A stretch of 64,000 nt of DNA from a virus, in the IMG/VR virus record IMGVR_UViG_3300032047_002388, positions 1 through 64,000 of that record. The stretch is one strand, 5' to 3'. Numbering within the stretch: position 1 is the first letter of the stretch; the number at the start of each line of letters is the position of its first letter. The notes under the pieces are model-generated. The model searched no databases. It had not been told where the DNA came from and worked only from the letters and a program-made list of their open reading frames with translations. Of the stretch, positions 25,868-33,077 are shown piece by piece. Both the position numbers and the translations under genes were made by a program.

Positions 25868-26610
25868 GAACAGTATATTCAATAGGAGATAGTGTGGTTT
25901 GGGGTGCAGAGTTAGAGAACAAGCAGTATGAACGATTTTCTTACGATTTCGCGAGAAGGTTAGGAGCAACAGATTGTAACAACGCATCCGCAGGTGTATC
26001 TAATGATTACATATTTAGAAACACAATACGAGATATCTACCATTGGAAGAAAACTGGTCAAGTTTGGAGTGAAGAGACGGGTTGGATTGATAGTGATGAA
26101 TTTATCCTATGTATGGGAGTTACTTCACCAACAAGATTTGAGTGGTGGGATGGTAAAAGATACGAACAAGAAAGGTTGTGGAAAGGATACGATAAATGGG
26201 GTAAGAACGATGAAGAGAGAACCACATTAGATTTCCATGTACTGAATCAAACCGAACTCATCCCATCCTTTATCAGAACCCTGCAAGGGGTATTATCTGT
26301 CAAGACTATATGTGAGAGTGAATCAATACCATATATTATATTCAACACATTTTTTAAATATAATTTCGATGAAATAAAACAACCCAAAAATAATATTGAT
26401 AGATGGGGTAGAAAGGATAATCAATTAAGTTTAGACTCACTATGGAATGAGATACCAATTGAGTTCAAATTAGATACGATGTACGATTACTTTAAAAAAC
26501 AAGGTGGTGGATTATTACCAAGAAATCACCCAACAAAAGAATCACACCAATTGTGGAGTGATAGGTTATATAATATGTTTATGAATAAAGAGAAAGATGA
26601 TGAATTTTAG
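25864..26610 (+). CDS. SGNH-hydrolase-like protein
   Basis: The 248-residue protein has YSIGDSVVWGAEL (GDS block), NNASAGVSNDY (Gly/Asn block) and RNHPTKESHQLWSDRLY near the end (His block). It is the best match to the classical GDSL pattern in this window. Overlaps the previous gene by 4 nt and the next small gene by 11 nt. Likely a glycan or lipid esterase-type enzyme. Confidence 0.78.
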   Translation: MRTVYSIGDSVVWGAELENKQYERFSYDFARRLGATDCNNASAGVSNDYIFRNTIRDIYHWKKTGQVWSEETGWIDSDEFILCMGVTSPTRFEWWDGKRYEQERLWKGYDKWGKNDEERTTLDFHVLNQTELIPSFIRTLQGVLSVKTICESESIPYIIFNTFFKYNFDEIKQPKNNIDRWGRKDNQLSLDSLWNEIPIEFKLDTMYDYFKKQGGGLLPRNHPTKESHQLWSDRLYNMFMNKEKDDEF

Positions 26611-26758
26611 ATTTTTTAATGAAGAATGGAACGAGGGCACGAAACCCCCATCCGATGATGATTGGGGAGACGAGTTAGAGGACGGAGTACACGATTTTAT
26701 AATAAAGAAAAAGAAACCTACTCACATAGAAGATGAGTACGAAGAATATGGCAACTAA
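26600..26758 (+). CDS. hypothetical 52-aa acidic protein
   Basis: Starts inside the end of the SGNH gene. Acidic with DDDWGDELED and a lysine cluster IIKKKKP. Probably the last gene of the operon; no family recognised. Confidence 0.6.
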   Translation: MNFRFFNEEWNEGTKPPSDDDWGDELEDGVHDFIIKKKKPTHIEDEYEEYGN

Positions 26759-26831
26759 CCCCTTTACATCCTATCGGTGGGGGTGGAGTCGATGACTAAA
26801 TTTTTTTTGATAGTGATATATATTTATTGAT

Positions 26832-27143
26832 ATGGGATTCGGAATAATATATACATTTTTACAAAAGAACTTTGGTACTAATAATAACAAAAGATTAGAA
26901 CAAATGAGAAACAATAAGTATGTAACTCTTAATATCAGAGAACAGAGATTAAAAGAGAATTGTAAGTGTGGGAAGTATAACCCACAAAGTAGTAACTGCA
27001 AGTGTAATGAAACCAAGACCAAAAGGAATGCTCATAGAGATTTCTTATTTGGGAACATCACAAGTAGAGAGTACGATACGCAGTTAGAGATAACCGAAGA
27101 AGAGATTAACGAAGAGTTATTTAAAAGGAACGACAACCATTAG
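26832..27143 (+). CDS. Cys-rich 103-aa protein, possible zinc binding
   Basis: Contains NCKCGKYNPQSSNCKC, a CxC...CxC metal-site pattern, in an otherwise basic helical protein with an N-terminal hydrophobic segment. A TATATTTAT motif lies at 26818. A terminator follows at 27170. Unknown role. Confidence 0.7.
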   Translation: MGFGIIYTFLQKNFGTNNNKRLEQMRNNKYVTLNIREQRLKENCKCGKYNPQSSNCKCNETKTKRNAHRDFLFGNITSREYDTQLEITEEEINEELFKRNDNH

Positions 27144-27169
27144 TATAAGTTCCCTACACATGCACTAAC

Positions 27170-27209
27170 AACCCCTACGACTCAATACCGAGTTATAGGG
27201 GTTTTTTTA
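27170..27209 (+). terminator. rho-independent terminator
   Basis: AACCCCTA stem pairs with TAGGGGTT, and a run of T follows at 27202-27208. It ends the operon finishing at 27143. Confidence 0.75.
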
Positions 27210-27407
27210 TGCCCAAATGGGAGTTAACGACAGTACCCCAAGTACCCCTACTGAGAGGAAGAGAATACACCACGCTGAGGTTGTTTTTGATTCTTTCGTG
27301 TGAAATTATACTACACCATAATAGTTAACCCCTCTAACCCCTTGTAAATGAGGTGCTTGGAGGTTTCCACTACCCCCAAATGAGTAGTTAGTTGCACAAT
27401 AGAGTGG

Positions 27408-27428
27408 TATCATAATGATTTTATGATA
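27408..27428 (+). repeat. perfect inverted repeat with CATAATGAT direct repeat
   Basis: TATCATAA (27408-27415) and TTATGATA (27421-27428) are exact complements around a 5-nt loop. CATAATGAT recurs at 27437-27445. Possible protein-binding site or origin-like element; no other evidence. Confidence 0.5.
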
Positions 27429-27502
27429 TACTTTCCCATAATGATAGAGGAGGACTAGGTATAGCATTATTATTAGGAGCCTCAAGCGTATGTGTCCAGA
27501 GG

Positions 27503-27515
27503 TGACATGCTGTCA
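27503..27515 (+). promoter_or_regulatory. TGACA-N3-TGTCA palindrome
   Basis: TGACATGCTGTCA, one of five such sites in the window. Confidence 0.5.
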
Positions 27516-27602
27516 TGTGCTTGGTTGTGATATATTACCCCCCATTTGCATATGTCCAGTAATAGGGGATTTCCTTACAAAGATGACAATTCCACGCTTT
27601 TC

Positions 27603-27615
27603 AGACATATTGTCA
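27603..27615 (+). promoter_or_regulatory. TGACA-N3-TGTCA palindrome (one mismatch)
   Basis: AGACATATTGTCA sits 9 nt before the promoter at 27625, placed like an operator. Confidence 0.5.
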
Positions 27616-27624
27616 TGTTTTTTA

Positions 27625-27657
27625 TTTGGATATATGAGCTTTTTTTCGTATCTTAGC
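27625..27657 (+). promoter_or_regulatory. Bacteroidota-type promoter (TTGG class)
   Basis: TTTG at 27625-27628, 20-nt spacer, TATCTTAGC at 27649-27657. No gene follows closely, so its transcript may be noncoding or reach past the next promoter. Confidence 0.6.
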
Positions 27658-27732
27658 TCGGAGGCGTGTGTCTTTGCCTGCTTAATAATAATGACTGTTA
27701 CAATTGTGTCATATGTTACATTTGTAAACAGG

Positions 27733-27745
27733 TGACATATTGTCA
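27733..27745 (+). promoter_or_regulatory. TGACA-N3-TGTCA palindrome
   Basis: TGACATATTGTCA, perfect, lying about 100 nt before the promoter at 27845. Confidence 0.55.
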
Positions 27746-27844
27746 TAGTTCTATCTCTAGGGGGGTATAGTCTAATAAGCATCACGCTATTCTGTGATTT
27801 ATTACTTGTATCCGCAAAATAATTGCAAAAAAAGTGTAAAAAAG

Positions 27845-27877
27845 TTTGGAAGTCTCAGGAATTATTCGTATATTAGC
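27845..27877 (+). promoter_or_regulatory. Bacteroidota-type promoter (TTGG class)
   Basis: TTTG at 27845-27848, 20-nt spacer, TATATTAGC at 27869-27877. It stands before the candidate small RNA. Confidence 0.7.
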
Positions 27878-27883
27878 TATGTA

Positions 27884-28069
27884 TTGTGATTGAGACGTTA
27901 CTCTAACAATACTGTTCTTTGAAAATATAGCGGTATAAGTCCTTATAGGAAATGAAAGATACTCGGGCAATCGCACTCTGAATGAGACCATTCTCTCCTA
28001 TTCCCACACGGGAAGACAACAAAGTAAAACCAATTTCACCAGCAGTTCCTCATTCCTGCTGGTTTTTTT
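27884..28069 (+). ncRNA. candidate small RNA
   Basis: The stretch runs from just after a full promoter to a strong terminator, about 185 nt, with no gene between. It contains GTTCTTTGAAAA, which resembles the boxA antitermination leader of Bacteroidota rRNA operons. It also has short self-complementary segments (TAAGTCCTTATA, GAGACCATTCTCTC). The 5' end is estimated from the promoter. Function unknown; it could be a regulatory RNA or a leader for the next promoter region. Confidence 0.5.
28038..28069 (+). terminator. rho-independent terminator
   Basis: ACCAGCAG pairs with CTGCTGGT, followed by seven T. Ends the candidate small RNA. Confidence 0.85.
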
Positions 28070-28090
28070 ATGCAGAAAAGCGTGCAATTG

Positions 28091-28123
28091 TTTGGATTTG
28101 TCATTTATTATTTGTATATTAGC
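28091..28123 (+). promoter_or_regulatory. Bacteroidota-type promoter (TTGG class)
   Basis: TTTG at 28091-28094, 20-nt spacer, TATATTAGC at 28115-28123. The next ATG lies only 6-9 nt downstream, so the transcript may be leaderless. Confidence 0.65.
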
Positions 28124-28128
28124 CCTGT

Positions 28129-28335
28129 ATGATGAGAGTTAAAAAAACAATTTCGGTAACATTAATCTTATTAGGTGTAGTACTAGTAGTATCAGCCCTA
28201 CCCCTAGCGATTAAGTTTTTCTTTAGAATTTTCCAACTATTCCTACTATATCCCCTTGAAGGATTATGCATGACAGGACTACTTCTAGTATTCCAATTCT
28301 TGTATATTAAGATAGTAGAGGGAGAAGAGGGGTAA
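28129..28335 (+). CDS. small two-TM membrane protein
   Basis: A 68-residue protein, MMRVKKTISVTLILLG, with two hydrophobic helices (about 8-30 and 34-60) and an acidic C-terminal tail. The second ATG at 28132 may be the real start given the promoter position. Unknown role; perhaps an early host-membrane factor. Confidence 0.65.
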   Translation: MMRVKKTISVTLILLGVVLVVSALPLAIKFFFRIFQLFLLYPLEGLCMTGLLLVFQFLYIKIVEGEEG

Positions 28336-28497
28336 GCCACCCTTCGAGGTTTCTTGCTACTGCAGGCAATTGACATTGGACAGAGGGGCCCGGATACGTT
28401 TTTGGGCAGAGGTTAGCTTTTCTCCCTATGGAAAAAACACCTTAATCACCCCTATGGGGTTGCAGTATCTGTCAAAGTGGTTTGGTATCGAGTTGTG

Positions 28498-28538
28498 AGT
28501 CAAGGAGTTAAGAACTTCACGCTCTACTCTCTTTTTTT
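28498..28538 (+). terminator. possible weak terminator
   Basis: Imperfect pairing between GAGTCAAGGAGTT and AACTTC...ACTC, followed by a T-run at 28532-28538. Weak support. Confidence 0.3.
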
Positions 28539-28546
28539 AATTGTCT

Positions 28547-28639
28547 ATGAATTATAAATTTATTAGGTTTATACTGTGTGTATGTATAGTATGGACTTTT
28601 GTATTTTGGTTTTCTTTGTATGTATTACTAGTAGGGTAA
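28547..28639 (+). CDS. possible 30-aa membrane peptide
   Basis: ATG-started frame encoding a single hydrophobic helix (FILCVCIVWTFVFWFSLYVLL). No clear ribosome site, so only possible. Confidence 0.3.
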   Translation: MNYKFIRFILCVCIVWTFVFWFSLYVLLVG

Positions 28640-28703
28640 TTAGTATCTGAAGTAGTATTAGTATTGGTGCCCGTCTCCAAAGGGTTTTAAATTTTTTTTA
28701 TAA

Positions 28704-28901
28704 ATGGAAGGTAAACACACAACAGTAGCTTATAAGCTTAAAAGAAGTAGAAAGGTAAAAGTAGAGGTTTTCCCATATCATGTGGATAGAATCAACAATT
28801 CCAGGTCTACCAAACCTATAATCCCCCACGATGCAGAGATTCTCTCTATGGGAGTAGGTGAGGGTTTCCTTGAAGTCTACAAAAAAAAGTATAAAGTTTA
28901 G
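28704..28901 (+). CDS. hypothetical 65-aa basic protein
   Basis: Basic protein with beta-like KVKVEVFPYHVDRI and GVGEGFLEVYKKK. It lies before the promoter at 28922. No recognised family. Confidence 0.6.
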   Translation: MEGKHTTVAYKLKRSRKVKVEVFPYHVDRINNSRSTKPIIPHDAEILSMGVGEGFLEVYKKKYKV

Positions 28902-28921
28902 GTAAAATAATTGGGTTTTTA

Positions 28922-28954
28922 TTTGGAGCTTTGAGCTATTTTTCGTATATTAGC
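28922..28954 (+). promoter_or_regulatory. Bacteroidota-type promoter (TTGG class)
   Basis: TTTGGAGCTTTGAGC from 28922, 20-nt spacer, TATATTAGC at 28946-28954. Drives the gene at 28990. Confidence 0.8.
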
Positions 28955-28989
28955 TATGTAAGATTGAGAGATATAAAAAACCTAAAATT

Positions 28990-29217
28990 ATGAGTAAATT
29001 TAAAAACCTATTTGAACGATTAAAACCTGAGATTCGAGAAAAGATACTTTCTGAACAATCAGAGTTTCCAACTCACATCGGTCTTTTGATAAAAGAGATG
29101 GAGAAAAACGTAGCTATAACTGAGATGAAGTTAGGTGATTTAACATCAATATCAAATTTCTGTAAAGGGTATTGTAACGAAATAAATGATTTGTACAATA
29201 TGTTCGAAGATATTTAA
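28990..29217 (+). CDS. hypothetical 75-aa acidic helical protein
   Basis: Soluble protein (FKNLFERLKPEIREKILSEQ) bounded by two strong promoters, so probably a separately expressed early gene. No family recognised. Confidence 0.7.
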   Translation: MSKFKNLFERLKPEIREKILSEQSEFPTHIGLLIKEMEKNVAITEMKLGDLTSISNFCKGYCNEINDLYNMFEDI

Positions 29218-29226
29218 AAAAAGCCA

Positions 29227-29257
29227 TTGTGGTCTCGATTTTATTTCGTATATTAGC
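29227..29257 (+). promoter_or_regulatory. Bacteroidota-type promoter (ATTGTRGTCTC class)
   Basis: TTG at 29227-29229 in GCCATTGTGGTCTC, 19-nt spacer, TATATTAGC at 29249-29257. Drives the two small genes and possibly the tRNA that follow. Confidence 0.8.
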
Positions 29258-29296
29258 TATGTAAGATTGAGAAAGTTAAACCTTAAAAATTAAAAT

Positions 29297-29446
29297 ATGT
29301 ATTCACTTCCAAACATTTCAGAAGAATTCGATTCAATTTCAGAACTAGTAAACTTTGTACTCCAAGAAGGAGTTGACCCAAACTATGAGGTTACCAAGAA
29401 TGGTAATGGTATGGGTGAAGATTTAACTGATTTCATAGTTCACTAA
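29297..29446 (+). CDS. hypothetical 49-aa acidic protein
   Basis: First gene behind the promoter at 29227; sequence SISELVNFVLQEGVDPNYEV. It ends one base before the SWIM gene, suggesting joint function. Confidence 0.65.
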   Translation: MYSLPNISEEFDSISELVNFVLQEGVDPNYEVTKNGNGMGEDLTDFIVH

Positions 29447-29447
29447 G

Positions 29448-29639
29448 ATGGAAAGTTGGTATTACCGAGAAATGGGTTCTCGTAACAAGAAAACTGGTAA
29501 GTTAAATTACTACAATGTTCGAGTTACGAATTATGTTATCGATGATTGTGAATGTCCCGCACGAGGATTCCGAAGATATACCCCATGTAAACACATGAAG
29601 AGGTTACACGAAAAATTATCACACCTACAAATTTCATAA
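29448..29639 (+). CDS. mini SWIM zinc-finger protein
   Basis: The 63-residue protein has CECPARGFRRYTPCKHMKRL, the CxC-(n)-CxH arrangement of SWIM fingers, with beta strands before it (KLNYYNVRVTNYVI). SWIM domains bind DNA or protein. As it consists of little else, it may be a transcription or recombination modulator of the phage. Confidence 0.75.
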   Translation: MESWYYREMGSRNKKTGKLNYYNVRVTNYVIDDCECPARGFRRYTPCKHMKRLHEKLSHLQIS

Positions 29640-29644
29640 AATCT

Positions 29645-29718
29645 GGCCGAGTAGCTCAATTGGATAGAGCAATAGCCTTCTAAGCTATCGGTTGAAGGTT
29701 CGAGTCCTTCCTCGGTCA
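29645..29718 (+). tRNA. tRNA-Arg (TCT anticodon)
   Basis: A 74-nt cloverleaf: acceptor GGCCGAG/CTCGGTC with one G-T pair, D-arm GCTC..GAGC, anticodon stem ATAGC/GCTAT around CTTCTAA, T-arm GAAGG/CCTTC. CCA is not encoded. It reads AGA, the main arginine codon of these genes. Confidence 0.95.
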
Positions 29719-29744
29719 CAAAATTACTATAAAAATCATTATGG

Positions 29745-29755
29745 TATATTTATAG
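29745..29755 (+). promoter_or_regulatory. TATATTTATAG motif, possible late promoter element
   Basis: 28 nt before the MetK start, a distance that would suit a -10 element. Confidence 0.45.
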
Positions 29756-29783
29756 ATAGTACGTTAATATTAAAAAAAGTTAC

Positions 29784-30740
29784 ATGATTAGAACCGCAGA
29801 ATTCGTATCACCCTCACATCCAGATAAAATGTGTGATAGAATTTCGGATGCTCTACTAGATTTGTGTTTGGAACAAGACCCAAACTCAAGATGTGCAATC
29901 GAAACTATGGGTGGCAACCAAAAAATCTTCATTACAGGCGAGGTAACAACTGAAGCAAAACTTACAGATGGAGATATCAAACGAGTAGTTAAACAAATTA
30001 CTAACATAGATGATGTAATTATTCATCTAAACACACAATCACCAGAGATTGCTCAAGGAGTTGATACTGGTGGTGCAGGAGACCAAGGAATAATGATTGG
30101 CTATGCTTGTGATGAGAATCAGGAGTATGTTCCCCAAGAGTATTTTTTGGCTAGAAATCTTAATAGATACCTATATGCCAACTACAGGTCAGATGGAAAA
30201 ACCCAAGTTACTATGAATGGTAACTCATTAAGGGTTGTTGCTTCGTTCTGTGGAGCACCGACTGAACAGTTAGAGAAGAAAACAACTAAATTTTTCTCTC
30301 AATTTCCCCAATATCACATTGAAGCATTACATTGTAATCCCGCAGGTGATTGGGATATCGGTGGATTTACTGCCGATGCAGGGTTGACTGGTAGAAAACT
30401 GGCCGTAGATAACTATGGACCAAGAGTTCCACTAGGTGGTGGAGCCTTTAGTGGGAAGGATGCTACCAAAGTTGACAGGTCAGCAGCCTATATGGCGAGG
30501 AGAATCGCAGTAGATATCCTAAAAGAGAAGGGTGCAAAGGAGGTATATGTACAACTTGCATACGCAATTGGGTACGACCAACCTCTTCAAGCCACTGCTA
30601 TCGTAGATGGTGAACACCAATTCGTAAAAGGATATGATTTATCACCAAAAGGAATTATAGATTTCCTTAAATTACAAGAACCAATTTATGAAAGAACAGC
30701 AAATTTCGGACACTTCGGAAATGGATTCGAGTGGAGATAA
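29784..30740 (+). CDS. metK: S-adenosylmethionine synthetase, shortened
   Basis: The 318-residue protein starts EFVSPSHPDKMCDRISDALLD and has GGAGDQGIMIGYA, GGGAFSGKDATKVDRSAAYMAR and QLAYAIG, the MetK signature sequences. Bacterial enzymes are near 390 residues, so about 70 are missing, mostly in the middle and C-terminus. It makes SAM from methionine and ATP and could supply the two SAM-dependent methyltransferases just downstream. Confidence 0.93.
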   Translation: MIRTAEFVSPSHPDKMCDRISDALLDLCLEQDPNSRCAIETMGGNQKIFITGEVTTEAKLTDGDIKRVVKQITNIDDVIIHLNTQSPEIAQGVDTGGAGDQGIMIGYACDENQEYVPQEYFLARNLNRYLYANYRSDGKTQVTMNGNSLRVVASFCGAPTEQLEKKTTKFFSQFPQYHIEALHCNPAGDWDIGGFTADAGLTGRKLAVDNYGPRVPLGGGAFSGKDATKVDRSAAYMARRIAVDILKEKGAKEVYVQLAYAIGYDQPLQATAIVDGEHQFVKGYDLSPKGIIDFLKLQEPIYERTANFGHFGNGFEWR

Positions 30741-31575
30741 CTTTGGAACACCCAAAGAACAGAATCCAACAGTATATGGTAAGTACTACCATGACTTTTT
30801 TAACGATAAATTCGTAAGAGAGATTATTCACCCTAACAAAGATAAGGGATATTTCGTAGATTGTGGTGCAACAGATGGAATTTTACAATCTCAAACACTT
30901 AGATTCGAAGAAGATGGTTGGGATGGTATCTGTATTGAACCGAATTGGGCATTCCACGATGAGTTAGAAAAGAACAGAAAGTGTATTATTGAGAAATCAG
31001 CGATAGTACCGAAGGGTTATGAAGGAATGCATGCGTTCAAACAGAAGGAAGCCCACACATTATCTCATGTTATATTCAACGCAAACGAGATGAGTCAGAA
31101 AACTTACGATGTACCAGGTATAAGTATCACCTCAATATTACAGAAACACGATGCTCCAATAGAGATTGATTTCATGGGTATCGATATTGAAGGTAAGTTT
31201 GGAGATGCGTTTTGTATTGAAGAACAGATGTTAGAGGAACTGATTAAATCGAAGTACAAAGTTAACTTCTTTTCAATAGAACATTATTGGCCACCATCAT
31301 TAGAGAAGGTATTTAACGAATCGAATTACGTTAAAGTATTTAATCCATTCTTAAAAGGGATATGGTTGAATAGAAAAGATGGGTTAACCTACACCTTATC
31401 ACCTTGGGGTCATTTTATTTGTCAACAATTTGGTAACGAAGTAGAGATTGACATGAAAGATTTATCACCCATTACTTGGGAATGTTATTATGTTCATATC
31501 GATGTGGTGAAAAAGAATAGTTACTTGAAAAGGTTTTTAAACCCTTTGTTCGATTCGAAGTTACTTTATCAGTAG
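30721..31575 (+). CDS. FkbM-family methyltransferase
   Basis: About 284 residues from the ATG at 30721 (an earlier ATG at 30688 would overlap metK by 53 nt). KGYFVDCGATDGILQSQTL is the SAM-binding motif I of FkbM enzymes and WDGICIEPN motif II; FMGIDIEGKFGDAF is the later conserved block. FkbM enzymes O-methylate sugars or polyketide-type products. Likely methylates a surface glycan using SAM from MetK. Confidence 0.82.
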   Translation: MDSSGDNFGTPKEQNPTVYGKYYHDFFNDKFVREIIHPNKDKGYFVDCGATDGILQSQTLRFEEDGWDGICIEPNWAFHDELEKNRKCIIEKSAIVPKGYEGMHAFKQKEAHTLSHVIFNANEMSQKTYDVPGISITSILQKHDAPIEIDFMGIDIEGKFGDAFCIEEQMLEELIKSKYKVNFFSIEHYWPPSLEKVFNESNYVKVFNPFLKGIWLNRKDGLTYTLSPWGHFICQQFGNEVEIDMKDLSPITWECYYVHIDVVKKNSYLKRFLNPLFDSKLLYQ

Positions 31576-31681
31576 CTTAGTAGCTATAGTAGGGCCACTT
31601 CCTAGTAGCAGGTTGTCCCCCCTACCCCCCAATTATTACTTATTAGCTAGCTTACATATAGCAAAAAAACAAAAACGTAAA

Positions 31682-31924
31682 ATGAAAAAACAAAAAGTAG
31701 TACAAGAACAGTTATGGTACAAGTATTTAGTACTGTATTTTGGAACGGCGATGATGATGTTCTCACCTTTTGTAATCGATTCAGTATATGGAAAGATTGG
31801 GATGTTAATTGGATTAACTCTCATCACCATTCAAACTGAGGTTACAAAACAGAGAAACTTAACACTGCTTAACTTAGTAGGAATTTGTGGATATTTATAT
31901 TCACTACTAACATCACATTATTAA
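31682..31924 (+). CDS. three-TM small membrane protein
   Basis: From ATG 31682 (a TTG frame extends upstream to 31613). The 80-residue product has three hydrophobic helices and TKQRNLTLLNLVGICGYLYSLL near the end, similar to the C-terminus of the 16430 protein. Function unknown. Confidence 0.7.
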   Translation: MKKQKVVQEQLWYKYLVLYFGTAMMMFSPFVIDSVYGKIGMLIGLTLITIQTEVTKQRNLTLLNLVGICGYLYSLLTSHY

Positions 31925-32476
31925 ATGAGTAAACTAATAAATCTATTTGGTGGACCAGGTATCGGTAAATCATCCATCTCCGCAGGAATTACTTATAAAT
32001 TAAAAAAGAAACATATCAGTTGTAACAATCCATACGAATTTCCCAAAAGGTTAGCTTGGGATAATAACATACCAGCAATCAAAGACCAGTTGTATGTATT
32101 CGCAAATCAACATCGAGGAATTGCAGAATGTTATGGTAAGGTTGATTACATAATCATTGATTCACCTATTTTATTCTCTACAATCTATCACAGATACTAT
32201 ACTGAAGGATATCCCGCAGAGTTCTATGGTGAACCCTTCCACAATCTAGTTATTGATTTACATAAGAAATATGATAATATCAACATTCTACTAGAACGTA
32301 CACAAGGTGACCACAATGATGATGAGAGATTTCAGAACTTAGAAGAATCAATTGCAATCGATAACCTATGTAAAAAAGTATTGGAAGATAATAATATTCC
32401 ATATCATGTAGTTAAGGTTGGACCGAAATCGGTAAAGGATATACTTAAAATTATAAATGAAAACTCAAAGGTTTAA
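31925..32476 (+). CDS. P-loop NTPase/kinase
   Basis: A 183-residue protein with Walker A FGGPGIGKSSIS at the start and YIIIDSPILFS (Walker B-like), followed by ILLERTQGDHNDDERFQ. It resembles the NadR/AAA_28-type small-molecule kinases often found in phages. Substrate unknown, possibly a nucleoside or ribosylnicotinamide. Confidence 0.75.
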   Translation: MSKLINLFGGPGIGKSSISAGITYKLKKKHISCNNPYEFPKRLAWDNNIPAIKDQLYVFANQHRGIAECYGKVDYIIIDSPILFSTIYHRYYTEGYPAEFYGEPFHNLVIDLHKKYDNINILLERTQGDHNDDERFQNLEESIAIDNLCKKVLEDNNIPYHVVKVGPKSVKDILKIINENSKV

Positions 32477-33077
32477 TCCAGATTGGATACACGATGAACC
32501 AAACAGTAGTACTCTAGGACTCGGTAAACTTCTATGGGAGTTAGAGTTTCATAGAAAAAGAGAACTACAAATGTATCCACCACCTAAAATGAGGATGTTG
32601 GAAATCGGTTCTTATATGGGAGAATCTACTATGATGTTCGCATCAACTAACCTATTCTATGAAATACATTGTGTTGAGCCATTTCAAGGTGAAGAGAAAT
32701 ATAATCACTGGCAAGGATATGATTGGGAGTTTATAGAAAACGAGTTTAAAACAAATACTAGATTCTTTGATAACATAGTTCTACACAAAGATTATAGTTA
32801 CAATATAATAAATGATTTAGAAGATAAATCTTTTGATTTCATTTATATCGATGGTAACCACGAACAACATGAAGTAGAACGAGATATTACATTGTGTTTA
32901 CCTAAACTAAAAAAAGATGGAGTTATCGCAGGACACGATTATCACAAAAACTGGCCAGGGGTTATGGAGGCTGTTGATACGTTAGTTGGTAAACCAGATT
33001 GGATATACAGAGATACAAGTTGGATAAAATATGAAATACAAACTGCTGAAGAACGTAGTACCAAACCACTATTGTGA
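32457..33077 (+). CDS. class I SAM-dependent methyltransferase
   Basis: The 206-residue protein has RMLEIGSYMGESTMMFA (SAM motif I), EIHCVEPFQGEE, FDFIYIDGNHEQHEVERD and GVIAGHDYHKNWPGVMEAV, characteristic of the Methyltransf_24 group linked to cell-surface sugar clusters. It overlaps both neighbours by 20-47 nt. Acceptor unknown. Confidence 0.85.
   Translation: MKTQRFNPDWIHDEPNSSTLGLGKLLWELEFHRKRELQMYPPPKMRMLEIGSYMGESTMMFASTNLFYEIHCVEPFQGEEKYNHWQGYDWEFIENEFKTNTRFFDNIVLHKDYSYNIINDLEDKSFDFIYIDGNHEQHEVERDITLCLPKLKKDGVIAGHDYHKNWPGVMEAVDTLVGKPDWIYRDTSWIKYEIQTAEERSTKPLL

Larger units (their letters stand above)
27144..28128 (+). other. gene-free regulatory region
   Basis: 985 nt without a convincing gene. 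It holds a terminator (27170), an inverted repeat (27408), three TGACA-type palindromes, two promoters and a promoter-to-terminator unit that looks like a small RNA. Short reverse-strand frames here have no promoter or coding signature. Confidence 0.7.
28336..28703 (+). other. gene-poor interval
   Basis: About 370 nt holding a possible weak terminator at 28498-28538, one possible 30-aa peptide at 28547 and an ACCCCTATGGGGT hairpin near 28457. I see no strong gene. Confidence 0.5.

Noticed and set aside
26787-26808. short hairpin AGTC/GACT followed by T8
   Set aside because: Only four base pairs, too weak to call a terminator.
27490-27735. 81-aa Cys-rich reading frame
   Set aside because: Overlaps two palindromes and a promoter, has no ribosome site and an unusual composition.
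27513-27991. reverse-strand reading frames
   Set aside because: No promoter or coding signature on the minus strand; every convincing gene here is on the plus strand.
27150-28700. CRISPR array
   Set aside because: The palindromes are irregularly spaced and no regular repeat-spacer unit exists.
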